Position numbers and translations under genes: made by a program | Notes under the pieces: model-generated | Seen by the model: only the letters and a program-made list of their open reading frames with translations | Database searches by the model: none | Told to the model about the DNA's origin: nothing | In this document: positions 45,060 to 53,121 of the stretch, one piece after another | How positions within the stretch are numbered: the stretch's first letter is position 1 | How the letters are laid out: each line of letters opens with the position of its first letter | DNA from: Oscillospiraceae bacterium | GTDB taxonomy: Bacteria > Bacillota > Clostridia > Oscillospirales > CAG-272 | Reading direction: 5' to 3' | NCBI GenBank assembly: GCA_015065105.1 | Contig: SVQZ01000001.1 | Span: forward strand, 1 to 64,000 | Length of the DNA stretch: 64,000 nucleotides

Positions 45060-45097
45060 AATATTTATTACCTTTACATATATTTATAAAAATTCGT

Positions 45098-45790
45098 ATG
45101 GAGTTGATTGTTTTGTTTGATGCCGTGTTTAATGCGATATTGAATTTCGTCGGACTTTTTCTGCGTGTTTCCCATAGCGACAGCTTTCCTCCCCCTTTGT
45201 CAGCAGAAGAGGAAAAGAGATATTTTGAACTATCTGCCTCAGGGGACAATAAGGCGCGTGAGAAACTTATTGAGCATAATCTCCGTCTTGTTGCACATAT
45301 AGTGAAGAAATATTATACTACAGTAAAAAATCCCGAGGATATTATGTCCATAGGAACGATAGGTCTTATAAAGGCTATTGATTCCTTTAATCCGAAAAAC
45401 GGAGCAAGATTTGCTACGTATGCGGGAAAATGTGTTCAGAACGAGATATTGATGCATTTCAGAAGCCGTAAGAAGCTGCAGAACGAGGTATCCATAAACG
45501 AGGCTATCGATATGGATAAGGACGGAAATCCCCTGACATATATAGACGTTATATCCTGCGAGGATACGATAGCCGATGATATTCATAATAAAATGTATTG
45601 CGAAAAGGCTTTACATATTTTAAATGAAAAGCTGACCGAAAGGGAAAAGCAGATAATTGTTTTAAGGTACGGTCTTTCAAATACAAGCGCCAAGACGCAA
45701 AGAGAAATAGGAAAAATGCTCGGCATATCGCGTTCCTACGTTTCGCGTATAGAAAAGGCGGCGCTTGAAAAGATAAGAGAAAGCTTATAG
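45098..45790 (+). CDS. sigK: RNA polymerase sporulation sigma factor SigK
   Basis: The product has 230 residues. A hydrophobic pro-sequence (about 1-20) precedes SFPPPLSAEEEKRYFE, typical of pro-SigK. Region 2 has EHNLRLVAHIVKKYY and EDIMSIGTIGLIKAIDSF. Region 4 has REKQIIVLRYGLS and REIGKMLGISRSYVSRIEK. SigK drives late mother-cell genes and is processed by SpoIVFB. The gene is intact, with no skin-type insertion. A TTG at 45113 with GGAG at 45100 is an alternative start. It converges on cca with a 6-base overlap. Confidence 0.95.
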   Translation: MELIVLFDAVFNAILNFVGLFLRVSHSDSFPPPLSAEEEKRYFELSASGDNKAREKLIEHNLRLVAHIVKKYYTTVKNPEDIMSIGTIGLIKAIDSFNPKNGARFATYAGKCVQNEILMHFRSRKKLQNEVSINEAIDMDKDGNPLTYIDVISCEDTIADDIHNKMYCEKALHILNEKLTEREKQIIVLRYGLSNTSAKTQREIGKMLGISRSYVSRIEKAALEKIRESL

Positions 45791-47122
45791 GATATCCTTA
45801 AGCTCAAGGGCTCTTTTTATAAGAGCCTCTCTTTCGTTTTCCAAGCTTTTATCAACTACCTCCTCAAGAAGCTTGTTTAATATCTTACCTATGATCTTAT
45901 TGCGCGGTAAGCCGAGAGCCAAAAGGTCATTTCCGTTAATTTTCAGCTTGTTTAAATGAAAGCATTCGTTTTGTCCGTTTATTTTAACGGCAAGACGCTC
46001 AAGCTCGGATATTCTTTCCAATCTTTGCTCTATCTGCCCGGGCGCCTGTGCCAATGCGTCGGCTCTGTTGATCTTAAATAAAAGTCTTGCTCTCGGATAG
46101 CCGATTTTAAAGATAAGCCTTCGGACCGATTTTTCGGTCGTCGGTATTACCGAATCGTGATGATACACGAGGGTCGATACCTCATCTGTGAAGCTGTTAC
46201 TCGCTTTAAGACGCTTTAATACCTTTTTGGCTATATCCGAGCTTATTTTATAATGTCCGTAGAAGTGTCCTCCTTTTTCGTCCTCTGTGTAGCAATGAGG
46301 CTTTCCCGTATCGTGTAAAAACATTACCCAGCGCAGTATCGGCTCCGCTTCAATTGCACCGAGAGAAACGCAGGTGTGCTTATAAACGTCATAAATATGG
46401 TGGGGGTTGTTTTGTTCAAAGCCTATCATGGGGACAAGCTCGGGAATGAATACCTCAAACACCTCGTGAAATTCTTCAAGAACGTATTTTGCGTTTTTGC
46501 CGCATAAAAGCTTTGTGAATTCGGTAAATATACGCTCGGCACTTATATTATTAAGAAGATGCTTCAGTGTGCGTATAGCCTTTTCTGTGCTTTCCTCGAT
46601 ATCAAATCCGAGTACAGAAGCGAAACGCAGAGCTCTTAATATTCGTAATGCATCCTCCGAAAAACGCTCTTCTGCATCGCCTACAGTTCTTATTACTTTG
46701 TTTTTTATATCAGATATACCGTTGTGATGATCTATATATCCCTCCTTTGGGCTGTAAGCAATAGCGTTGATGGTAAAATCACGGCGGCAGGTATCCTCGA
46801 AAAGCGAATCGGTGAAGGAAACCGAATCGGGATGTCGGTTATCCTTATATTCACTGTCGATACGGAAGGTGGTTATTTCAACCTTTTCCTCCATTATAAC
46901 CGTTATTGTTCCGTGCTTCATTCCGAAATCAAGACAAGTATGATCCTTAAAGCATTCGGCTATTTCGACGGGGAGCGCGTTTGTTGTAACGTCATAGTCA
47001 TTTGCATCTTTTCCCATCAAAGAATCGCGCACACAGCCTCCGACCGCGTACGCCTTATATCCCTTTGAATTTAATATATCTATAGTTTTTCTGATATAAT
47101 CAGGCAGGAACAACGTTATCAC
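45785..47122 (-). CDS. cca: CCA tRNA nucleotidyltransferase with HD domain
   Basis: The product has 445 residues. The nucleotidyltransferase core has YAVGGCVRDSLMGKDANDYD with the DxD metal pair (near 27-46). RRDFTINAIAYSP and DALRILRALRFASVLGF follow. An HD domain is at about 245-345 (HIYDVYKHTCVSL, FLHDTGKPHCY). It adds or repairs the tRNA 3' CCA. Its end overlaps that of sigK by 6 bases. Confidence 0.95.
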   Translation of the reverse strand: MITLFLPDYIRKTIDILNSKGYKAYAVGGCVRDSLMGKDANDYDVTTNALPVEIAECFKDHTCLDFGMKHGTITVIMEEKVEITTFRIDSEYKDNRHPDSVSFTDSLFEDTCRRDFTINAIAYSPKEGYIDHHNGISDIKNKVIRTVGDAEERFSEDALRILRALRFASVLGFDIEESTEKAIRTLKHLLNNISAERIFTEFTKLLCGKNAKYVLEEFHEVFEVFIPELVPMIGFEQNNPHHIYDVYKHTCVSLGAIEAEPILRWVMFLHDTGKPHCYTEDEKGGHFYGHYKISSDIAKKVLKRLKASNSFTDEVSTLVYHHDSVIPTTEKSVRRLIFKIGYPRARLLFKINRADALAQAPGQIEQRLERISELERLAVKINGQNECFHLNKLKINGNDLLALGLPRNKIIGKILNKLLEEVVDKSLENEREALIKRALELKDIL

Positions 47123-47185
47123 CTCGTTTTATTGATTATATCATAAATCAGCCCAAGCTTCAATACTTCAAATTAATAAATTGTA

Positions 47186-47214
47186 TTGATTATTCTGTTT
47201 TTCTGTGGTAATAT
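47186..47214 (+). promoter_or_regulatory. probable promoter of the small lipoprotein gene
   Basis: TTGATT at 47186-47191 and TAATAT at 47209-47214 have 17-base spacing. Another TATAAT lies at 47212. The start codon of the 56-codon gene is at 47245. Confidence 0.5.
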
Positions 47215-47244
47215 AATAATATAAACAATTTTAAGGAGATCTGT

Positions 47245-47415
47245 ATGAAAAAGATAATATCACTCATTCTCTGCGCTTTATTGCTTTTTCTTACCGTATT
47301 ATTTGCAGTTTCCTGCGGTGATGACGGAAATGACAGTGCCTCGGGAGATGCGCTTGATTATGAATATGACGAAGAAGCAAGCGCTTCAGGTGACGTTTCA
47401 GGTAATGCAGAATAA
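47245..47415 (+). CDS. 56-residue lipoprotein
   Basis: The product has 56 residues. It starts KKIISLILCALLLFLTVLFA, then AVSC as a lipobox (Cys near 24), followed by a Gly/Asp/Ser-rich acidic tail ending GNAE. An AAGGAG ribosome site precedes ATG 47245. It has its own probable promoter and terminator, so it is a monocistronic gene rather than part of the B12 unit. There is no recognised domain; it may be a surface peptide or a degraded remnant. Confidence 0.65.
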   Translation: MKKIISLILCALLLFLTVLFAVSCGDDGNDSASGDALDYEYDEEASASGDVSGNAE

Positions 47416-47416
47416 G

Positions 47417-47445
47417 GCGGAGAAATATCTCCGCTTTATATTTTT
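47417..47445 (+). terminator. terminator of the small lipoprotein gene
   Basis: The stem GCGGAGA/TCTCCGC (47417-47423 with 47428-47434) is followed by TTTATATTTTT. It directly precedes the riboswitch promoter. Confidence 0.7.
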
Positions 47446-47448
47446 GTC

Positions 47449-47477
47449 TTGAAATTTATATTATTTTGTGTTATAAT
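47449..47477 (+). promoter_or_regulatory. sigma-A promoter of the cobalamin riboswitch unit
   Basis: TTGAAA at 47449-47454 and TATAAT at 47472-47477 have 17-base spacing. Transcription would start near 47484, just ahead of the aptamer. Confidence 0.7.
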
Positions 47478-47483
47478 CGCTAA

Positions 47484-47700
47484 CGTACCGTAATGGAAGC
47501 AGGTGAGAATCCTGCACGGGCACGCCGCCGTGAGGTGCGGGGTAAATTACCTAATATATATTTCTTCTATCCGATGCCGCAGTTCGGAGAAATGCCATTG
47601 TTTTTAATAATGAGAAGGCGGAGGAATATGCACCGAGTCGAAATACTTTACGCTACAAAAGCTTACATATGTCTGCGAGCGCCTGACGTAAGAAATTTAA
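47484..47700 (+). promoter_or_regulatory. cobalamin (B12) riboswitch
   Basis: GGAAGCAGGTGAGAATCCTGC (47495-47515) and the following CACGCCGCCGTGA match the conserved core of cobalamin riboswitches. A late CCGAGTCGAAATAC segment (from about 47633) is the likely B12-box-side closing part. The region beyond it to 47700 is probably the expression platform. Start and end are approximate. It should repress the downstream uptake genes when cobalamin is plentiful. Confidence 0.85.
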
Positions 47701-47720
47701 TTATACAGGAGAAAACAAAA

Positions 47721-48203
47721 ATGAATAAGACAATGCTTCAAAAGCTTTTGTCCTGCATTCTTTGTATCGTGCTTATTGCGGCTATGGCACTTGTTACAAG
47801 CTCATGTACGGGCAATACAGAAAAGAAGAACGGGGATAAAGACAACGTTGAGAGCCCCGAGCTTTCGTTACCCTCGGGCGAAGGTGATTTCGATGACAAT
47901 ATCATCGGTGAGGGTGAAAAGGATTTCAAGTTTTCCGCAACTGACCTTAAAGGCAACGTGTTCAGATATCATATCTATACAGATGCTGAAACCGTAGGCG
48001 AAGCTCTGCAGGATGCAGGTCTTGTCGAAGGCGAAGAGGGAGCTTACGGGCTTTACGTAAAGACCGTTTGCGGAATCACCGCAGATTATGATAAGACCAA
48101 GACCTATTGGAAATTCTGTATAGCCGGAGAGGAATCGCTAACCGGGGTCGATTCTACTGATATCGAATCGGGTCAGACATATAATTTCGTAGAAAGTAAA
48201 TAG
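47721..48203 (+). CDS. transcobalamin-like (DUF4430) lipoprotein, putative B12-binding protein
   Basis: The product has 160 residues. The N-terminus is a lipoprotein signal with lipobox VTSSC (Cys near 31). An acidic linker follows. Residues about 72-160 match DUF4430, the transcobalamin-like C-terminal domain: TVGEALQDAGLVEGEEGAYG, LYVKTVCGITADYD, YWKFCIAGEESLTGVDST and GQTYNFVE. ATG 47721 has an AGGAGA site; longer in-frame starts would lie inside the riboswitch. The riboswitch and following ECF S component make cobalamin or a relative the likely ligand. Confidence 0.85.
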   Translation: MNKTMLQKLLSCILCIVLIAAMALVTSSCTGNTEKKNGDKDNVESPELSLPSGEGDFDDNIIGEGEKDFKFSATDLKGNVFRYHIYTDAETVGEALQDAGLVEGEEGAYGLYVKTVCGITADYDKTKTYWKFCIAGEESLTGVDSTDIESGQTYNFVESK

Positions 48204-48205
48204 CT

Positions 48206-48718
48206 TTGAAAAGAAGAATTAAGGACATAACGGTGTTCGGTATGCTCGGAGCTTTAATGTACGTCTCCCAGCTCATTCTTTCCGCATTACCGAACATTCA
48301 TTTAACAGGTGTACTTATTGTTGCTGCAACCGTGGTTTACCGTAAAAAAGCACTATACCCCATATACGTTTACGTATTTATAATGGGGCTTTTCAACGGC
48401 TTTGCGCTTTGGTGGCTTCCGTATCTTTATATATGGACGGTTTTATGGGCATTTGCAATGCTGATCCCGAAAAGAATACCCGATAAAGCGGCGCCCTTTG
48501 TATATATGGCGGTCTGCTCGCTTCACGGATTCCTTTACGGAACTCTCTACGCACCTTCCCATGCACTTATATACGGCCTTGATTTTAACGGTATGCTTTC
48601 ATACATAGCATTGGGGATACCTTATGACGTAATACACGGTATAAGTAATCTTTTATGCGGAATACTTATTTATCCGATAGTAAAAATACTTCTTAAATGC
48701 GAGGAGTTGTCGGCATAA
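48206..48718 (+). CDS. ECF transporter S component (putative cobalamin-specific)
   Basis: The product has 170 residues with about five or six membrane helices. The N-terminus DITVFGMLGALMYVSQLIL is the usual S-component helix 1 with a small-residue AxxxA-like face. It starts at TTG 48206, 2 bases after the lipoprotein gene, so the two are surely coupled. S components bind the vitamin and use shared EcfA/A'/T proteins, which are not in this window. The riboswitch points to cobalamin; other corrinoids are possible. Confidence 0.82.
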   Translation: MKRRIKDITVFGMLGALMYVSQLILSALPNIHLTGVLIVAATVVYRKKALYPIYVYVFIMGLFNGFALWWLPYLYIWTVLWAFAMLIPKRIPDKAAPFVYMAVCSLHGFLYGTLYAPSHALIYGLDFNGMLSYIALGIPYDVIHGISNLLCGILIYPIVKILLKCEELSA

Positions 48719-48722
48719 CCTT

Positions 48723-48762
48723 AGGACAAAAGCGAAATTTATCGCTTTTGTCCTTGTTTTTT
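48723..48762 (+). terminator. terminator of the B12 uptake unit
   Basis: A 13-bp stem AGGACAAAAGCGA/TCGCTTTTGTCCT (48723-48735 with 48742-48754) is followed by TGTTTTTTG. Confidence 0.85.
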
Positions 48763-48774
48763 GTTTAAAGACTA

Positions 48775-48803
48775 TTGACAAACTGTTAACAATGTAGTAT
48801 CAT
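48775..48803 (+). promoter_or_regulatory. sigma-A promoter of the phosphofructokinase gene
   Basis: TTGACA at 48775-48780 and TATCAT at 48798-48803 have 17-base spacing. A second TATAAT lies at 48803-48808 but its spacing is too wide. ATG 48844 follows AAGGGAAA. Confidence 0.65.
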
Positions 48804-48843
48804 ATAATATATATTTTTATTTTTTAACGAAGGGAAATTTTTT

Positions 48844-50070
48844 ATGTTAAAAGGTAATGCAATTGTTGGTCAGTCGGGCGGTCCTACCGCTGCGATCAAC
48901 GCTACCCTTGCAGGTGTTATCAAGGGTGCATTTGAATGTGAAGCTATCGGTACCGTTTACGGTGCATTGAACGGTGTTGAAGGAATCCTGAAGGGAACTA
49001 TATGCAACCTTTCGGAGATAATAAAGGGCGAAGAGGATCTTGAGCTTCTTTCCAACACCCCTGCGGCTGCTTTAGGCTCCTGCCGTCTTAAGCTCCCTAA
49101 GATGGATGAAAAGCCTGAGACCTATGAGCAGATAATAGATTTCTTTAAATCGCACGATATCCGTTATTTCTTCTATATAGGCGGTAACGATTCGATGGAT
49201 ACCGTTGCCAAGCTTTCCGCATATTGCGAAAAGAATGATTATGAAATGAGGATCATGGGCGTTCCCAAGACCATCGATAATGACGTAATGGGTACCGACC
49301 ATACTCCCGGTTACGGCTCTGCGGCTAAGTATATTGCGGCATCCATGCAGGAGATCCTGCGTGATACAGCTGTTTATAAGGTAAAGGCTGTTACAATAGT
49401 TGAGATCATGGGACGTGACGCAGGCTGGCTTACCTGTGCGGCGGCGCTTCCCCGTCTCTACAGCGACGTTGCTCCCGATCTTGTATATCTTCCCGAGGTC
49501 GATTTCGATATGGATAACTTCATGGAGGACGTACGTGCGGCCCTTGAGGTGCATCCCAACGTTGTTGTTGCGGTTTCAGAGGGTGCGAGATTTGCTGACG
49601 GAACCTATGTCGGTGCCAGCGCTCAGTCCGGTGTGACCGATGCTTTCGGTCATGCGTATCTTTCCGGTACAGGTAAGGCTCTCGAGCTTGCCGTTAAGGA
49701 CAGGATCGGCTGTAAGGTTCGTTCTGTAGAACTCAATATTCTTCAGAGATGCGCTTCTCATATTGCAAGCAAGACCGACCTTGATGAATCACGTATGGTT
49801 GGCGCGGCTGCGGTAAAGGCTGCTTCACAAGGAACGACCGGCAAGATGATGACCTACGTTCGTACCTCGAACGATCCTTACAAGGTTGAGACCGGAAGCG
49901 AAGATATTCATAAGATAGCAAATATGGTACGTGAGGTGCCCCGTGAGTTTATTAATGAGCGCGGCAATAACGTTACGGATGAATGTCTTAAGTATATTGC
50001 TCCTCTTACTTTCGGTGAGCCTGCCGTTAAATACGAAAACGGCTTACCCAAGCATTTCGTTATCAAGTAA
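48844..50070 (+). CDS. pfp: pyrophosphate-type 6-phosphofructokinase
   Basis: The product has 408 residues. It belongs to the phosphofructokinase family: QSGGPTAAINATLAG, IGGNDSMDTVAKL (near 106) and GVPKTIDNDVMGTDH (near 138). ATP-type enzymes have GGDGS and PGTIDND; the Asp after GGN and the Lys before TIDND are the marks of pyrophosphate-dependent enzymes. It would phosphorylate fructose-6-P with PPi and work reversibly. It has its own promoter and ends in a TAATG junction with the next gene. Confidence 0.88.
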   Translation: MLKGNAIVGQSGGPTAAINATLAGVIKGAFECEAIGTVYGALNGVEGILKGTICNLSEIIKGEEDLELLSNTPAAALGSCRLKLPKMDEKPETYEQIIDFFKSHDIRYFFYIGGNDSMDTVAKLSAYCEKNDYEMRIMGVPKTIDNDVMGTDHTPGYGSAAKYIAASMQEILRDTAVYKVKAVTIVEIMGRDAGWLTCAAALPRLYSDVAPDLVYLPEVDFDMDNFMEDVRAALEVHPNVVVAVSEGARFADGTYVGASAQSGVTDAFGHAYLSGTGKALELAVKDRIGCKVRSVELNILQRCASHIASKTDLDESRMVGAAAVKAASQGTTGKMMTYVRTSNDPYKVETGSEDIHKIANMVREVPREFINERGNNVTDECLKYIAPLTFGEPAVKYENGLPKHFVIK

Positions 50071-50645
50071 TGATAAGCGAGCTTTTAATAAAGGCGAGGT
50101 CTATACGAAGCTTTGATATGTCAAGGCGAATTAACGAAAATGACCTTCTTGAATTCGTTGAGAATCTTCGTTTCATACCCTCGAGCTGTAATTTTCAAGC
50201 TTTGAAATATCTACTCGTTACAGACGAAGAGGAATGCTCCTTTATGCGTTCAAAGACCCGATGGGCAGGATTTCTTGAGAATTACAACGGTCCCGATGAA
50301 GACAGATCACCCACGGCATATATGGTGATTTGTCAGGATCTCGACTGTTGTGAGAATGAGACCTTATATCTCAAGGACGTTGGAATAGCGGCGCAAACCG
50401 TTAATTTTATGGCTTGCGAAAAGGGTATCGGAATTTGCATGATAGGAAGCTTCAATGCCGAGGCGGTTTCTCAATACTTCAAATTAAGCGAACGTATCAA
50501 GCCTAAATTGGTGCTTGCCATGGGCTATCCCGCTGAATCTCCCGTTCTGGAGGATGAAAAGGGAAGCGTTAAATATTACAGAGATGAAAATAATATCCAC
50601 CACGTTCCGAAAAGACTTGCGAAGGATATATTAATTAATAAATAA
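50070..50645 (+). CDS. nitroreductase-family flavoprotein
   Basis: The product has 191 residues. ARSIRSFDMSRRINEND is the family N-terminus (R-S-x-R-x-F type), and DVGIAAQTVNFMACEKGIGICMIGS near 110 is the FMN-binding helix. VLAMGYPAES completes the core. These enzymes reduce nitro, quinone or other flavin substrates; the physiological one is unknown. Its start codon shares one base with the pfp stop (TAATG), indicating coupling to the glycolytic gene. Confidence 0.85.
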   Translation: MISELLIKARSIRSFDMSRRINENDLLEFVENLRFIPSSCNFQALKYLLVTDEEECSFMRSKTRWAGFLENYNGPDEDRSPTAYMVICQDLDCCENETLYLKDVGIAAQTVNFMACEKGIGICMIGSFNAEAVSQYFKLSERIKPKLVLAMGYPAESPVLEDEKGSVKYYRDENNIHHVPKRLAKDILINK

Positions 50646-50666
50646 TTTTACAGGAGATAAATTACA

Positions 50667-51755
50667 ATGAACAGAGTTTATAATTTTTCAGCAGGACCCT
50701 CCATGCTCCCCATGGAAGTTCTTGAAAAGGCACAGAAGGATCTTGTCTGCTACGGCGACAGCGGTATGTCCGTTATGGAAATGAGCCACCGTTCCAAGGA
50801 TTACGAAGCAATTATTCAGGAGGCTGAGGCTCTTCTTCGTAAGCTTATGAACATTCCCGATAACTATAAGGTTCTTTTCGTTCAGGGCGGTGCATCCACA
50901 CAGTTCTCCGCAGTGCCTCTTAACCTTATGAACAAGAACAAGAAGGCTGACTACGTTGTTACCGGTCAGTTCTCGAAGAAGGCATACAAGGAAGCTCAGA
51001 AGTACGGTGACGTTAAGCTTGTTGCTTCAAGCGAGGATAAGAATAACACCTATATTCCCAAGCTTACCAAGGAAGATTTCCGTCCCGATGCAGACTACGT
51101 ACATATCTGCTTTAATAATACCATTTACGGAACCAAGTGGAACTACATCCCCGACACAGGAGATATTCCCCTTGTTGCAGACATGAGCTCCTGCATTATT
51201 TCCGAGCCTGTTGACGTTTCGAAGTTCGGCGTTATTTATGCCGGCGCGCAGAAGAATATGGCTCCCGCAGGTCTTACCATCGTTATCATCCGCGAGGATC
51301 TTATGGGTAACTCCCGCGAGGATATCCCCGTAATGCTTGATTACAAGACTATCGCCGATGCCGATTCAATGTACAATACACCTCCTTGCTGGTGTATCTA
51401 TATCGCAAAGCTCGTTTACGAATGGATCCTTTCCGTAGGCGGTCTTGACGGCATGAAGGCTATCAACGAAAAGAAGTGTGCGGTCCTTTATGATTATCTC
51501 GATAATCAGAATTACTATATCGCTCCCGTAGAAAAGGAAGCTCGTTCCATGATGAACGTTACCTTCGTTACCGGTGATGCAGAGCTTGACAAGAAATTTG
51601 CATCGGAAGCAGGTGCGGCAGGCTTCAAAAACATCAAGGGCCACAGAAGTGTAGGCGGTATGAGAGCTTCTATCTACAATGCAATGCCCACAGAGGGTGT
51701 TGAAGCGCTCGTTAAGTTTATGGACGAGTTTGCAAAGAATAATCCTAAAGCATAA
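50667..51755 (+). CDS. serC: phosphoserine aminotransferase
   Basis: The product has 362 residues. YNFSAGPSMLPMEVLEKAQ at the start and YAGAQKNMAPAGLTIVIIR (PLP Lys near 195) are SerC signatures; GHRSVGGMRASIYNAMP ends the protein. It converts phosphohydroxypyruvate to phosphoserine. It precedes serA by 14 bases. No serB was seen in the window. The start follows CAGGAGA. Confidence 0.97.
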   Translation: MNRVYNFSAGPSMLPMEVLEKAQKDLVCYGDSGMSVMEMSHRSKDYEAIIQEAEALLRKLMNIPDNYKVLFVQGGASTQFSAVPLNLMNKNKKADYVVTGQFSKKAYKEAQKYGDVKLVASSEDKNNTYIPKLTKEDFRPDADYVHICFNNTIYGTKWNYIPDTGDIPLVADMSSCIISEPVDVSKFGVIYAGAQKNMAPAGLTIVIIREDLMGNSREDIPVMLDYKTIADADSMYNTPPCWCIYIAKLVYEWILSVGGLDGMKAINEKKCAVLYDYLDNQNYYIAPVEKEARSMMNVTFVTGDAELDKKFASEAGAAGFKNIKGHRSVGGMRASIYNAMPTEGVEALVKFMDEFAKNNPKA

Positions 51756-51769
51756 TTGGAGTTGTAATT

Positions 51770-52933
51770 ATGAAAAACGTTAAGTTATTAAATAAGATCG
51801 CCAAGGTTGGCACAGATATTTTTGATAAAACACAGTACAACGTAGCAGATGACATCGAAAATCCCGATGCTATCATGGTACGCTCCGCCGCTATGCATGA
51901 TATGAGCTTCGGTCCCGAGCTTAAGGCTATCGCACGCTGCGGTGCAGGTGTAAACAATATTCCCGTTGATAAGTGTGCAGAGCAGGGTATAGTTGTTTTT
52001 AACACTCCCGGCGCAAATGCAAACGGTGTTAAGGAGCTTGCTATATGTGCATTGCTTCTTGCAGCACGTGACGTTGTAGGCGGTGTAAACTGGGCTAACA
52101 CCCTTGCAGGTCAGGAAAACGTAGCAAAGCTTGTTGAAAAGGGTAAGTCTCAGTTCGCAGGTAATGAGCTCGCCGGCAAGACACTTGGTGTTATCGGCCT
52201 CGGCGCTATCGGCGGTATGGTTGCCAATGCCGCTCATAACCTCGGTATGAAGGTTATCGGTTACGACCCTTACGTTACCGTTGAGGGTGCCTGGAGACTT
52301 TCCAGAGCTGTTCGCAAGGCTTCCAGCTATGACGAGGTTTATGCTCATGCAGACTACATTTCCGTTCACGTTCCTTCTACTCCCGAAACAAAGGGTATGT
52401 TCTGCGAAGAGAACTTTGCAAAGATGAACGACGGTGTTCGTATCATCAACCTCTCCAGAGCTGATCTTGTTAACGCGGCTGATATGAAAGCTGCTCTTAT
52501 GTCCGGCAAGGTAAAGAGATACGTTGTTGACTTCCCCACAGAGGAAACCATAAACGTTCCCGGAATCGTTGCTATTCCTCACCTTGGCGCATCCACCGCT
52601 GAGTCCGAGGATAACTGTGCTGTTATGGCGGCTCATCAGCTTATTGAGTATCTTGAGAGCGGTAACATCAAGAATTCTGTAAACTTCCCCAATGCTTCAA
52701 TGCCTCACGACGGTGATGCGAGAATCTGTATCATGCATAAAAACGTTCAGAATATGCTTGCTAAGATATCTGCCATCGTTTCCGAGGAAGGTCTTAATAT
52801 TGAAAATATGCTTAACCGTTCAAAGGGCGACTATGCATATACGATTATTGAAATAATAGGCGAAATTCCGGCAACAGTTCTCGACAAGTTAGGAGCACTT
52901 GACTCAATTATTAAAATAAATGTAATAAAATAA
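51770..52933 (+). CDS. serA: D-3-phosphoglycerate dehydrogenase with ACT domain
   Basis: The product has 387 residues. The NAD-binding GLGAIGG motif is near 145. The catalytic region has ADYISVHVPSTPETKG, RIINLSRADLVN and VAIPHLGASTAESEDN (catalytic His near 266). A C-terminal ACT domain (about 315-385) may bind serine as a feedback signal. It makes phosphohydroxypyruvate, the substrate of SerC. Operon with serC. Confidence 0.95.
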   Translation: MKNVKLLNKIAKVGTDIFDKTQYNVADDIENPDAIMVRSAAMHDMSFGPELKAIARCGAGVNNIPVDKCAEQGIVVFNTPGANANGVKELAICALLLAARDVVGGVNWANTLAGQENVAKLVEKGKSQFAGNELAGKTLGVIGLGAIGGMVANAAHNLGMKVIGYDPYVTVEGAWRLSRAVRKASSYDEVYAHADYISVHVPSTPETKGMFCEENFAKMNDGVRIINLSRADLVNAADMKAALMSGKVKRYVVDFPTEETINVPGIVAIPHLGASTAESEDNCAVMAAHQLIEYLESGNIKNSVNFPNASMPHDGDARICIMHKNVQNMLAKISAIVSEEGLNIENMLNRSKGDYAYTIIEIIGEIPATVLDKLGALDSIIKINVIK

Positions 52934-52978
52934 ACTATATTTCTACAAGAATATACGTTATAATAGTAACATAATAAT

Positions 52979-53105
52979 CTTATCAAGAGCGGCGGAGGGA
53001 CTGGCCCTGTGAAGCCCGGCAACCTGCATATGTAAGGTGCTAAATCCTGAGAGATGAGAGCAAAATGTTCTTTATGCACCTCGGGATTCCCGAGGTGCTC
53101 TTAAT
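52979..53105 (+). promoter_or_regulatory. SAM-I (S-box) riboswitch with expression platform
   Basis: TCTTATCAAGAGCGGCGGAG, then GGGACTGGCCCTGTGAAGCC, CGGCAACC and AAGGTGCTAAATCC, form the SAM-I core (52979-53060), closing with GATGAGAG. A 10-bp hairpin follows at 53076-53098 (GCACCTCGGG/CCCGAGGTGC). It should turn metK down when SAM is high. The T tract after the hairpin is weak. Confidence 0.95.
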
Positions 53106-53121
53106 TTACGCGAGGTGTATA

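Noticed and set aside
47493..47720. In-frame upstream extension of the DUF4430 lipoprotein gene
   Set aside because: It runs through the cobalamin riboswitch and would bury the lipoprotein signal. ATG 47721 has a proper ribosome site.
51788..52636. Long minus-strand frame opposite serA
   Set aside because: serA is unambiguous, and the opposing frame has no start signal or domain.
53065..53121. Longer metK start
   Set aside because: It lies within the S-box expression platform; ATG 53122 has a ribosome site and gives the normal MetK length.
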